64,000 nt of DNA from Oceanobacillus luteolus. Lineage in GTDB: Bacteria; Bacillota; Bacilli; Bacillales; Amphibacillaceae. The translations under genes and the position numbers were made by a program. Each line of letters starts with the position of its first letter. The first letter of the stretch is position 1. Under the pieces are notes generated by a model. The model ran no database searches. It was not told the origin of the DNA and saw only the letters and a program-made list of their open reading frames with translations. Of the stretch, positions 9,115 to 17,907 are shown in pieces. The stretch lies in assembly GCF_023715655.1 (NCBI RefSeq), contig NZ_JAMBON010000015.1:1-64000 (forward strand), given 5' to 3'.

Positions 9115-10104
9115 TTATTCCAGTACTCCAGCTTCTTTAAAGTACTTTTCTGCTCCTGGGTGGAAATCGATACCGATTCCTTCTACACCTGCTTCAGGAG
9201 AAATGAATTCACCTTTAGCGTGTGTGATAGATTCTGCATTATCATAAATAGCTTTTGTAATTTCATATACCGTATCTTCAGATAAACTTTCCGTAACTGC
9301 AAGCATCGCTCCAACAGCTACAGTGGCAATGTCTTGTTCTTGCCCAGCATAAGTTCCAGCTGCAATAGTGTCTTGTGCATAGTAAGGATATTCTTCAATT
9401 AAAGCATCGATTTTATCTTGCTCGATCGCTACGATTTTAATATCTGCTGTAGCTCCCAATCCTTCTACTGCACCAGTTGGTGTACCAGCAGTAATAAATG
9501 CCGCATCGATATTTCCATCTTGGATACCACCTGTAGACTCACCAAAGTCCAAGTGTTGTGCGTCAATATCATCCATTGTCATACCATGGACTTCCAATAG
9601 TTGTTCAGCGTTAACATACGTACCTGATCCTGGAGCACCTACTGATACTGTTTTACCAGCTAAATCTTCGACAGATTCAATTCCAGAATCTTGTGTTGTT
9701 ACAATTTGAATCGTTTCCGGATAGAGGGAACCAATAGCCAAAACATTGTCAACTGGATTTCCATCAAATGCGTTGATCCCTTGCTCTGCAAACGCTACCA
9801 CATCTGTTTGTACGAATGCAAGCTCTGCTTCTTCATTTTGTAAAGATATGACATTATCAGCAGAAGCATTGGATGATAATGCGTCAGTTTGAATACCTGT
9901 TTCATCTGAAATAATCTTTGCCATTTCTCCGCCTAGTGGATAATATGTACCACTTGTTCCACCTGTCAACATACTAATCGCTGATGGTGAGTCCCCACCT
10001 TCATTTGAATCCCCATCTGCTCCATCATTTCCACCACATGCTGCTAGGAATAAAGCCATAGCCGTCAAGAGAATGGAAAATAGAAATAATTTACTCTTTT
10101 TCAT
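9115..10104 (-). CDS. TAXI family TRAP transporter solute-binding lipoprotein
   Basis: 329 residues. A lipoprotein signal (KKSKLFLFSILLTAMALFLAAC, cysteine near residue 23) is followed by an acidic linker. The TAXI family pattern comes next: MLTGGTSGTYYPLGGEMAKI near residue 45, then LAGKTVSVGAPGSGTYVNAE. It captures an organic acid or amino acid outside the membrane and delivers it to the fused permease encoded next. ATG 10104 is preceded by AAAGGGGAG; longer in-frame starts up to 10344 have no ribosome site and would bury the signal peptide. The substrate is unknown. Confidence 0.93.
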   Translation of the reverse strand: MKKSKLFLFSILLTAMALFLAACGGNDGADGDSNEGGDSPSAISMLTGGTSGTYYPLGGEMAKIISDETGIQTDALSSNASADNVISLQNEEAELAFVQTDVVAFAEQGINAFDGNPVDNVLAIGSLYPETIQIVTTQDSGIESVEDLAGKTVSVGAPGSGTYVNAEQLLEVHGMTMDDIDAQHLDFGESTGGIQDGNIDAAFITAGTPTGAVEGLGATADIKIVAIEQDKIDALIEEYPYYAQDTIAAGTYAGQEQDIATVAVGAMLAVTESLSEDTVYEITKAIYDNAESITHAKGEFISPEAGVEGIGIDFHPGAEKYFKEAGVLE

Positions 10105-10472
10105 TTGAACTCCCCTTTCGTTTATACGTAAGATTCTAACAAATTGCTTAACTTTGTCAATAACTATAATTTGGCAGTACTCAATTAATTGAAGAATTAC
10201 AATAGATAGAAATTTAGTGATATTGGATTCCAGTATGTAGGACTTTCCTCTTATTCGGCTGGCTGATAAACAACAATGAAGGTACAGATAGAAGCGCAGA
10301 TTTTTCTTAAGATACACTTTACCGACTTTTTTGTAAAAAATCAACTAAAATTATTTTCTTTTACGTTTTTTATGCAAATGTATCCGTTTTCAATATATTT
10401 CTTGACAATATTACGAAAATTCAGCTACGATGATAGAAATATAATTTGTCGTTTGATTGGAGGGGGAAGATT
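10105..10472. other. Divergent intergenic control region of the TRAP operon and its neighbour regulator
   Basis: 368 bases between the two divergent starts with no ORF of its own. It holds the plus-strand promoter listed separately and must also hold the TAXI promoter. The length and AT content fit a shared regulatory region. No riboswitch-like fold was recognised. Confidence 0.5.
10402..10431 (+). promoter_or_regulatory. Probable sigma-A promoter of the regulator gene, with an overlapping CodY-like site
   Basis: TTGACA (10402-10407), 18-bp spacer, TACGAT (10426-10431), 42 bases before the start codon. Within it, 10407-10421 read on the minus strand matches the CodY consensus AATTTTCWGAAAATT at 12 of 15 positions. 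A three-mismatch CodY site is common by chance in AT-rich DNA, so the second call is weak. Confidence 0.45.
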
Positions 10473-11753
10473 ATGATAAAAATGGCAGTCTTCGGTACGC
10501 AAAACACGATCCGTCGTATTCAAGAAATTATATCAGATGTTGAAGAAGTGGAAATGTTACCATTCATCTATTCTGAAGCTGAAGAAACTACCAATCTACT
10601 GGACACGGTTTTTAATTGTGACATCTATGTATTTACAGAATACCTATCTTATTTATACGTTAAAGACACGATCGAAAAAAAGCGGCTCCCAGCACTCCGA
10701 GTGGAAATGGACCCTTACATGATGGCCGCAAATCTGTATCGGCTGGAAACAAAAATGGATCATCCTCCAAGTCGAGTCGCGCTTGATGCATTTAACGAAA
10801 CCTTTTTGGACGAGGTCACCCAAGAACTTGGACTAGATGATGATATCCACAGTTTCCTTCACGACGAATGGACCAAGCCTGATATCAATCGATTAGTATC
10901 CTACTATATAACTCTATGGACAGAAGATAAAGTGGACTATATCTTACCAAGTTCAGAGGAAATTACTGCTAAGTTAACAGCAAAAGGAATCCCTGCACAT
11001 ACGATGGAAATTCCCGAACTGCAACTAAAACAATTGATTGACCAGGCAATCTCTCTCGTACGATTAAGTGAGTCCGAAAACCGGCAGATGGTCACCGGAT
11101 ATGTTTCTGTTAAGGGAATTGATGCTAATACCGAAATAATCGGGCATAGTTTGGACATCTTAAACAAGGTAAGGCGGATTCTCACTAAATTCACTGCCAA
11201 GAATGATGCATCTTTTGTTAAAACCTCGGAAAACCATTTTGTCATCTATGGTTCGGAAAAGCTGCTTAAACATTTAAAGGAGCATTACAGGTCCTTCCCG
11301 TTGTTACAGGAAATGAAAAGTAATATTAAATTGCCGATCCACCTTGGATTCGGTTTAGGACTGAGTGCTAATGAATCTGCGAAAAATGCCGAAATTGCTC
11401 TGGATAGCTGCAAACGAAGCGACCATAGCATTTGCTACATCGTCAATGAAAGACAAGAAATGATCGGTCCAATCGGTGTGAAAAAGGAGATTGACACGTC
11501 TAGCTTGTATCAGGCACTGATTCATGATGCTAGATTAAATAATGAGCTTTCATATAATTTCATTGATTTCATTACCGACCGTAATAATGAACCCTTTTCC
11601 ACACATGACGTTGCCTTATTCTATAAAGTCACAAAAAGAAGTGCAGAGCGGACGGTGAATAAATTATTAAGCGGTAATGTGATTAAAATTGCCGGTGAAG
11701 AACGTCCATACAAAAAAGGAAGGCCAAGAAAACTATTTACACTGAATCAATAA
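10473..11753 (+). CDS. Putative transcription regulator with degenerate GGDEF-like domain and C-terminal helix-turn-helix
   Basis: 426 residues, cytoplasmic. An N-terminal alpha/beta region (about 1-170) has no motif I can name. The middle (about 195-335) looks like a degenerate GGDEF/GTP-cyclohydrolase-III-type fold: HLGFGLGLSANESAKNAEIAL resembles the GGDEF_2 module of PucR/CdaR regulators, without a GGDEF signature. The last 60 residues (STHDVALFYKVTKRSAERTVNKLL, then a basic KKGRPRK) look like a winged helix. ATG 10473 has GGAGGGGGAAG ahead. Divergence from the TAXI-TRAP operon suggests it controls that operon. The domain reading is by eye, so the functional call is an inference. Confidence 0.6.
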   Translation: MIKMAVFGTQNTIRRIQEIISDVEEVEMLPFIYSEAEETTNLLDTVFNCDIYVFTEYLSYLYVKDTIEKKRLPALRVEMDPYMMAANLYRLETKMDHPPSRVALDAFNETFLDEVTQELGLDDDIHSFLHDEWTKPDINRLVSYYITLWTEDKVDYILPSSEEITAKLTAKGIPAHTMEIPELQLKQLIDQAISLVRLSESENRQMVTGYVSVKGIDANTEIIGHSLDILNKVRRILTKFTAKNDASFVKTSENHFVIYGSEKLLKHLKEHYRSFPLLQEMKSNIKLPIHLGFGLGLSANESAKNAEIALDSCKRSDHSICYIVNERQEMIGPIGVKKEIDTSSLYQALIHDARLNNELSYNFIDFITDRNNEPFSTHDVALFYKVTKRSAERTVNKLLSGNVIKIAGEERPYKKGRPRKLFTLNQ

Positions 11754-11769
11754 TTCCGTCCAACATGAA

Positions 11770-11806
11770 AAAGAGTCGAACAGGCATCTCCTGTTCGACT
11801 CTTTCC
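11770..11806. terminator. Bidirectional terminator between the regulator and ywqA
   Basis: A perfect 15-bp inverted repeat (11770-11784 with 11790-11804, 5-nt loop), A-rich on the left and T-rich on the right, between convergent genes. Confidence 0.9.
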
Positions 11807-14800
11807 TTACAAGCTCAACAGTTCTCGGATATCATCCTCACTGAGACTGCTCAGCATTTGTTCGCCTGGTTGGATGACTTGGCTGATCAGCTCGCGTTTT
11901 TTCTGTTGCAATTCATATATCTTTTCTTCAATCGTTCCTTCCGCAATCAATCGGATAACTTGAACGATATTTTTTTGTCCAAAACGATGCGCACGTCCTG
12001 TCGCTTGATCTTCCACTGCCGGATTCCACCACAGATCATATAGAATCACCGTATCTGCTCCGGTCAAATTCAAACCTGTTCCGCCAGCTTTCAATGAGAT
12101 GAGGAAAATATCTTTTTCTCCCTGATTGAAGCGTTCACTCATCATGACCCGCTCTTCGGACTCTGTTTTTCCACTTAAGTAAAAGAAATCAATTCCCTCT
12201 TTTTCAAGTTCCTTCATGATGATTTCATGCATGCTCGTAAATTGTGAAAAGATCAGCATGCGCTTGCCATTTTCCAAAGCAGTCCTTACGGTGTCCATCA
12301 ATTGTTGCAACTTTCCAGAGTCACCTTGGTAGTTTTCGATAAATAAAGATGGGTGGCAACATATCTGACGTAACCGTGTTAAACCTGCTAAAATCTTCAT
12401 TCGATTTTTATTGAAGCCACTCTCTTTCAACGACTGGGAAGCGTCCTGCTGTACTTGCTGCAAATAACCGAGATAAAGCTCCTTTTGTTCCGTAGTCAAT
12501 TCCGACAAGCTTACCGATTCTATTTTCTCCGGTAATTCTTTCAACACATCTTGTTTCAATCTCCGCAAAATAAATGGTCGTGTGAGACTGGAGATTTTTT
12601 CATTCGTCAATTGCTTGAATTTGCGTAAAGATGGCATTAATCCAGGCAAGATCACTTGGAAAATCGCCCATAGTTCTTCAATTGAATTTTCAATTGGTGT
12701 TCCGCTTAAAGCAAAGCGACGAGATGCATTCACTTGTCTGATTGCTTGAGATGTTTTTGTTGCATAGTTCTTTATATATTGCGCTTCATCCAGAATCATC
12801 GTCTGGAATTCAAGATTACGATATAACTCTATATCTTGCCGAAGCGTCGAATAAGAAGTGATCCACACATCCACATCTTGTAGATTCTTTACTTTTTCAA
12901 GCCGTTCAGCGGGGGTTCCCGTTAAGATGGCAACCTTCAAATCCGGTGTGAATTTCATAAATTCATTTTTCCAATTGTAAACAACAGAAGACGGTGCAAC
13001 GACCAGATGTAACTTATCACTTGGCTCAGAAGCGATGTAAGCAATCGTTTGAATCGTCTTTCCAAGCCCCATATCATCTGCTAATATTCCGCCTAAGTGA
13101 TAACGGCTTAATGATTTGAACCATTGATAACCAGTGACCTGATAATTACGGAGTGTCGCATTCAAGTTTTCCGGCAACTCATCAATCTGTTCATCCGGTG
13201 TACGTAAATGATGGATTAAAGACCGGAACGCCGGATCATAACTTTTCTTCGTATCAATAAGCTCATCAATTTGCGTGCTTCTGTATAGCGGCATTTGCAC
13301 GTTACCTCCCTCTACATCCTGTTTTCGAATGTCCAAACTGTCAAAGAACTGATGGATCGAGGAAAATGCATCGTTTTCCAATGACATTAATGCCCCGCTA
13401 TCCAAACGATAAAAGCGTTTCTTCTCAATCACCGCCTGAAGTATGGACTCCACTTCTTGCTCATTTACACCATCAATATCAAAACTGATTTCCAATAGAT
13501 TGGAACTCGTGTCTACATTGACATTCGTTGTTGCAGTCGGCTCATGTTCAACAATCATATATTTTAAATCTGAAGTAAGGAAAAGCTCCACTTTATCCGC
13601 TAATAATGGCAAGATATCATATAAAAACTCATACAGCTCTTCTTCCTCAGCTGTTTCCAAATAAAGTTCTTTTCCATTGTACCTAAAATTCGCATGCTCA
13701 ATCAGCCGCATGATTTCCATTTCTTTTTCAACTTCGCGAATGATGATGAGATCACTCTGATCCCTGCCATTAAAAGGATCAACAACATGCTTACCATAAT
13801 GGTACTCCAGTTTTCCTGTGATCAATTCATCCTCAAGCTCGAGATAGAGCTTTGCTTGAAGTGGTACTTGGATCACTTCTTCAATAATGTTCTCCGCTAC
13901 TTTCACATCTCCTACGATTTTCAGTGATGGAATGACTTCAGAAAAGAACCGGTCCGCTTGCTGTTTCGAGATGGCGAGCGACAAATCATTAACATTAAAC
14001 TGAAATAATTTATCAATAATATTCGTTTCTTCAGGAGTCGCAAAATAAAACACTCCATCACTGAATACCATATTGTACTCTTTTAGAATCGACACATCGT
14101 TCCCTTCTGCAAGCCGGAGCAAAACATCTTCTTTGCTCTTCTCCAGCATGAATTCAAAAGGTAGCGACCCTTCTCCAATGGATATGTTGGAGTAAGTTCT
14201 GTTGGATATTCGAATGGAGGTCTTCCGTTCCACGAGTTTTTCCAGTAGTTCTCTAGCTGCCAGCGGTGGAATAATGATGTAACGATCATCCGTGCCGCTT
14301 GTCATTGCATAAATCGTCGAGTGGTAGATGTTCTCGTTTTTTTGGATTGCATGTAACATCCGGAAAATCTCTTCGTCCTGACCCAATATATAATGCTCTT
14401 CAGGTCGATATGTAAAATTCTTTGTAAAATAATATTCGTTTCCGGTAAGCACGGCATCGATTAGTTTAAACAATTCTTTTACAACATAGGGACGTTTAAC
14501 TCCAAATTTCAATTCCACTGATAGATTGCCGGTATAATGGTGATGTAAATGATACTCCACCTGTACCGGTTCCTGTTCGAAAATATGGCCAGGCTTTTTA
14601 GGTTCCAATTGCTGAAGTGCACTCAGTTGCTCGATGAACCTATCTGTTTTTACGTAATCGTAGGCAAGTACAGGTTCTTTATTATTCTCTTTCGTTTGAA
14701 TGCTTAATAAGGTTGCTACAATGTGCTTGCAAGAACCATAGGTATCAAATGCAGCACAGTCACAATATGTATCAATCGTTCCTTTTTCTGCTTCGCGCAT

Positions 14801-14971
14801 ATCGATTTCCACAAAGTAATTTTCGCTACCGTCGACCATCGCAGTCCAAACTTGATGGTTTCGGTCATAGACTAGATCGTGGACTTTGTCTTTCTTGAAA
14901 TATTCAACTCCCCTTCGGTATATGGCCGATGGAAATAACCTGCTTATGTTAACGTCTTTTAATTGTTTCAA
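11807..14971 (-). CDS. ywqA: SNF2 family helicase with SWIM zinc finger (YwqA-like)
   Basis: 1054 residues. An N-terminal SWIM zinc finger has Cys70, Cys72, Cys81 and His83. A long middle region is of unknown fold. The Swi2/Snf2 ATPase follows: Walker A DDMGLGKT near residue 635, DEAQ near 728, SGTPIENS near 750, and the C-terminal motif VI region DQATGRAHRFGQ near 990. It is expected to translocate on DNA and remodel protein-DNA complexes, as proposed for bacterial Rad54/YwqA-like proteins. The start codon at 14971 is TTG, with AAGGCGGG about 12 bases upstream. It is monocistronic. Confidence 0.9.
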   Translation of the reverse strand: MKQLKDVNISRLFPSAIYRRGVEYFKKDKVHDLVYDRNHQVWTAMVDGSENYFVEIDMREAEKGTIDTYCDCAAFDTYGSCKHIVATLLSIQTKENNKEPVLAYDYVKTDRFIEQLSALQQLEPKKPGHIFEQEPVQVEYHLHHHYTGNLSVELKFGVKRPYVVKELFKLIDAVLTGNEYYFTKNFTYRPEEHYILGQDEEIFRMLHAIQKNENIYHSTIYAMTSGTDDRYIIIPPLAARELLEKLVERKTSIRISNRTYSNISIGEGSLPFEFMLEKSKEDVLLRLAEGNDVSILKEYNMVFSDGVFYFATPEETNIIDKLFQFNVNDLSLAISKQQADRFFSEVIPSLKIVGDVKVAENIIEEVIQVPLQAKLYLELEDELITGKLEYHYGKHVVDPFNGRDQSDLIIIREVEKEMEIMRLIEHANFRYNGKELYLETAEEEELYEFLYDILPLLADKVELFLTSDLKYMIVEHEPTATTNVNVDTSSNLLEISFDIDGVNEQEVESILQAVIEKKRFYRLDSGALMSLENDAFSSIHQFFDSLDIRKQDVEGGNVQMPLYRSTQIDELIDTKKSYDPAFRSLIHHLRTPDEQIDELPENLNATLRNYQVTGYQWFKSLSRYHLGGILADDMGLGKTIQTIAYIASEPSDKLHLVVAPSSVVYNWKNEFMKFTPDLKVAILTGTPAERLEKVKNLQDVDVWITSYSTLRQDIELYRNLEFQTMILDEAQYIKNYATKTSQAIRQVNASRRFALSGTPIENSIEELWAIFQVILPGLMPSLRKFKQLTNEKISSLTRPFILRRLKQDVLKELPEKIESVSLSELTTEQKELYLGYLQQVQQDASQSLKESGFNKNRMKILAGLTRLRQICCHPSLFIENYQGDSGKLQQLMDTVRTALENGKRMLIFSQFTSMHEIIMKELEKEGIDFFYLSGKTESEERVMMSERFNQGEKDIFLISLKAGGTGLNLTGADTVILYDLWWNPAVEDQATGRAHRFGQKNIVQVIRLIAEGTIEEKIYELQQKKRELISQVIQPGEQMLSSLSEDDIRELLSL

Positions 14972-15078
14972 GATTGTAAACCCGCCTTTATGTGCAAATA
15001 GCTTATTATTACTATTTTATAGGAATAGTTGATAAAAGTGAAATGAACCATTTAAAAGTCTTTTTCTACTGGAAGTCC

Positions 15079-15242
15079 GCAATCCAAATACCCCTCGGCC
15101 CGTGAACCTCCGACGCACAAGATGTGCAAGTGCAGACATTGCCACAGGACATGGCGTTCCTATTCAGCCTCAGGCGCAAGCGCCCTGCGGGGTCTCACTC
15201 TGGCCTATCCCCCTGCAGGAGCCTTGAGGTATTTGGACTGCT
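15079..15242 (-). repeat. Long-hairpin intergenic repeat, family 1, copy A
   Basis: The outer arms GCAATCCAAATACC (from 15079) and GGTATTTGGACTGC (ending 15242) pair with one mismatch. Read on the minus strand the core shares GTGAGACCCCGCA and GAGGCTGA with copies at 15423 and 34486. It carries the extra hairpin cassette at 15115-15155 that copy B lacks. Elements with this core occur between genes in many Bacillaceae; their function is not known to me. Confidence 0.8.
15115..15155 (+). repeat. AGGA-loop hairpin cassette in repeat copy A
   Basis: Two small hairpins in tandem: GCAC-AAGAT-GTGC (15115-15127) and GCCAC-AGGAC-ATGGC (15141-15155, one mismatch). The same cassette occurs at 34560-34613 (minus strand) and 48454-48510 (plus strand). 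Confidence 0.65.
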
Positions 15243-15422
15243 CCAAGGAATATTTTAATTTGAATCACTGAATCTCAATAAATGTACCTTTAAAATGTGT
15301 GTACTTTAATAATTCATGACCCATAAAAAAAATAGCAATTACTTATATATTTATTCAGTATTAACGGATAAACACTCAAATCATTAAAAAGATTGATGCA
15401 CTAATCTTCAGCCTCCCTCTGA

Positions 15423-15542
15423 GCAGCCCCCATACACCGAAGACTTCTGCGGGAGGAAAGGCATCGGTGAGACCCCGCAGGGCGGTTACGCCCGAGGAGG
15501 CTCAACAGCCGCCCGCGAAAAGCGAAGGTGTATGGGGGCTGC
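15423..15542 (+). repeat. Long-hairpin intergenic repeat, family 1, copy B (no cassette)
   Basis: A perfect 16-bp terminal inverted repeat, GCAGCCCCCATACACC at 15423-15438 and its complement at 15527-15542. The arm sequence is unrelated to the arms of the other two copies. The core (CTGCGGGAGG, GGCATCGGTGAGACCCCGCA, GGAGGCTCA, CAGCCGCCCGCG) matches copy C closely. The roughly 50-base AGGA-hairpin cassette is absent. Confidence 0.85.
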
Positions 15543-15586
15543 GAACCTCCAGGAGAAAGGCTCTACTCTATCATGAGTGAACTAAT

Positions 15587-16777
15587 CTACACTTTCGCGG
15601 CTCGCTTTTCTTTTATGTAAAAGTAAATATATATCATCATTGAGCATGCGATGGATATGGCCGATGCGATGTAGATGGAGGCGTAGTTGATTGTGGCTGC
15701 CAGAAAGCCAAAGAAAATGGCTGCGATTCCGATTCCTAAATCAAAAAAGGAAAAGAACGTTGCATTTGCCATCCCTTTTCGATTGGCTTCCGCCTTGTCA
15801 ACTGCCCAAGCTTGCAAAGCCGGCTGTACCGTACCAAACCCAAACCCATAAATTGCACCTGCCGTCCATAAGATCAACGTACTTGGAAGCCAAGCAAGTA
15901 AAAGCATGGCAGATAAAATAAGAGCAGTACCTGGAAGAAAGACATAGAGATGCCCTTTCTTATCGTAAACCTTACCAGCAAATGTACGGGAAATCATCAA
16001 AAAGATGGCATAGACAAGAAAATAAGTTGCGATGCCATCAACATTCCTCTCCCATGCATGCAATGGAAGAAATGTTGCGATTCCACCAAACGTCGCCGTG
16101 ATAAAAAACATGAGAATCGACGGTTGTATCGCCGTTTTTTCAATGATGTCAAACCTGGCTACGTGTGTTTGTTCTTTTGAAACTTCTACCTTCTTATACC
16201 GGATCCCTAAAGAAAATAGCAAAGCAATGAACCCTAGCCCACTACATATTAAAAAGATTTCATTAAAACTAAGAACTCCCATCAGTCCCAATCCAAGCGA
16301 AGGACCGAAAGCGAGCGCAATATTTCCAGATAATCCGAAATAACCCATTCCCTCTCCACGTCGATGCGGGGGAATTAAATCAGTGGCGATCGTTCCTCCT
16401 GCAGTTGTTGAAAAGCCCCAGCCAACTCCTTGAATCACTCGGATTATACCGAGAAAGAGGAGACTCGCTAGAAAACCATAAGCTCCCATGGATATAACAA
16501 ATATAGTAAGCCCAAATATATAGACAAAGCCACGCCCCTTCGTTTCTAGCGCATGACCTGCGAACGGCCTTAAAATAAGAGCAGAAAAGGTGAATATACC
16601 TACAATCACACCAACAAGCTGATCATTTCCACCAAGCTCCTTCACATAAAGCGGGAGGGTCGGTAATGTCATTTGAAAGCCTAAAAAAATGAAAAAATTA
16701 GCCAGCCAAATAAAAACAAAATCCTTCGACCAGATGATGTCCTGTTTCGTTTTCGTCTGTACCCGAGCCTGAGCCAT
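15587..16777 (-). CDS. MFS transporter (YwoG-like)
   Basis: 396 residues, twelve membrane helices. The N-terminal half carries the loop motif RPFAGHALETKGRG (about 69-82, a variant of GxLxDrxGrr), and a basic amphipathic loop lies near residue 190. The pattern PTLPLYVKELGGND near the start is shared by Bacillus YwoG-type drug-efflux homologues. ATG 16777 has AGGAGAGGAAG upstream. The gene stands alone after the two family 1 repeats. The substrate is unknown. Confidence 0.85.
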   Translation of the reverse strand: MAQARVQTKTKQDIIWSKDFVFIWLANFFIFLGFQMTLPTLPLYVKELGGNDQLVGVIVGIFTFSALILRPFAGHALETKGRGFVYIFGLTIFVISMGAYGFLASLLFLGIIRVIQGVGWGFSTTAGGTIATDLIPPHRRGEGMGYFGLSGNIALAFGPSLGLGLMGVLSFNEIFLICSGLGFIALLFSLGIRYKKVEVSKEQTHVARFDIIEKTAIQPSILMFFITATFGGIATFLPLHAWERNVDGIATYFLVYAIFLMISRTFAGKVYDKKGHLYVFLPGTALILSAMLLLAWLPSTLILWTAGAIYGFGFGTVQPALQAWAVDKAEANRKGMANATFFSFFDLGIGIAAIFFGFLAATINYASIYIASAISIACSMMIYIYFYIKEKRAAKV

Positions 16778-16974
16778 TAATCAAACTTCCTCTCCTTATA
16801 CTAATAGTAAATTATACCGAAATATTTCGAGAATGGAAATAATTTAAAATCAATCTTCATACTAAAATAAGAGTAGTAGTTATTTTATAAATATGATAAG
16901 TTTTTACTGAAACTTAAATCCTATATAAACGTATAACCTATTACACTTACATATTATTGAAGGGAGTTACTTAG

Positions 16975-17907
16975 ATGCAAACAATGTTAGAGGTAAAAGG
17001 ATTGAACAAATCCTTTAAAGATAAGCAAGTCCTCAAAAACATCTCCTTTGAAGTGAAAAAAGGAGAAATTATGGCAATCCTCGGTCCAAACGGTGCAGGA
17101 AAATCAACGACCATCCGTAATATTATGGGGATTTTGTATCCGGATGAAGGATCAATCACTTTCCATAATCATAAAGGGAAAGGTATTCCACAAAACAAAA
17201 TCGGCTACCTTCCTGAAGAACGTGGCTTGTATAAAAATGTAAAGGTGATGGATATTCTACTTTATTTGGCGGACTTGAAGGATTACCCGCTTGATAAGGC
17301 AAAGGAGCGTATCCTCGATTATTTGAAAAAGTTTGATTTAGAAGGTAAAGAGAATGTTTCCATCGAAGAATTGTCAAAAGGGATGGGACAAAAAGTGCAA
17401 TTTATCGGAGCTGTCATCCACGAACCTGAACTGCTGATCCTCGATGAGCCATTTTCCGGACTTGACCCGGTCAGTCAGGATATTTTCAAAGAAGAAATCC
17501 GCAGATTACGTGATGCTGGTACATCTATCCTACTATCCTCCCATCAAATGAACTTAGTAGAAGAAATGTGTGACCGTCTATTTATGATTCAACGTGGTGA
17601 GAAAGTCATTTACGGAACGCTCGACGAAGTCAAAACAGAATATGCGAACTTCAAATGTACCATCCAAGGACAGAACGATATTCATTTACTGGAAACCATC
17701 CCAGAGGTTGAACATATTGAACAAGACGGCGATGTTTCCGTTTTATATTTAACGAAAGATGTTCATCCATCCAGATGGGTGAAACATCTCCCAGAAGATT
17801 TGAACATCCAAGAGCTATCTATGAATCGCGTTTCCCTACACGAGATCTTTATTGATATAGCAACGGACAAAAGACTGATGACGAAGGAAGGTGAAGCACA
17901 TGCGTAA
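16975..17907 (+). CDS. ABC exporter ATP-binding protein (NatA/YhaQ-like)
   Basis: 310 residues. Walker A is GPNGAGKST (about 39-47), the signature is the variant LSKGMGQKVQF (about 135-145), and Walker B is LLILDEPFSGLD, followed by an SSHQM switch histidine. The last 90 residues form the extra C-terminal domain of NatA-type exporters. It powers the permease encoded next, whose start overlaps its stop by 8 bases. Relatives export Na+ or peptides; the substrate here is open. ATG 16975 follows GAAGGGAG. Confidence 0.9.
   Translation: MQTMLEVKGLNKSFKDKQVLKNISFEVKKGEIMAILGPNGAGKSTTIRNIMGILYPDEGSITFHNHKGKGIPQNKIGYLPEERGLYKNVKVMDILLYLADLKDYPLDKAKERILDYLKKFDLEGKENVSIEELSKGMGQKVQFIGAVIHEPELLILDEPFSGLDPVSQDIFKEEIRRLRDAGTSILLSSHQMNLVEEMCDRLFMIQRGEKVIYGTLDEVKTEYANFKCTIQGQNDIHLLETIPEVEHIEQDGDVSVLYLTKDVHPSRWVKHLPEDLNIQELSMNRVSLHEIFIDIATDKRLMTKEGEAHA

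Noticed and set aside
9115-10344. Longer 409-codon reading of the TAXI binding protein
   Set aside because: It would place 80 residues ahead of a clear lipoprotein signal, and only ATG 10104 has a ribosome site.
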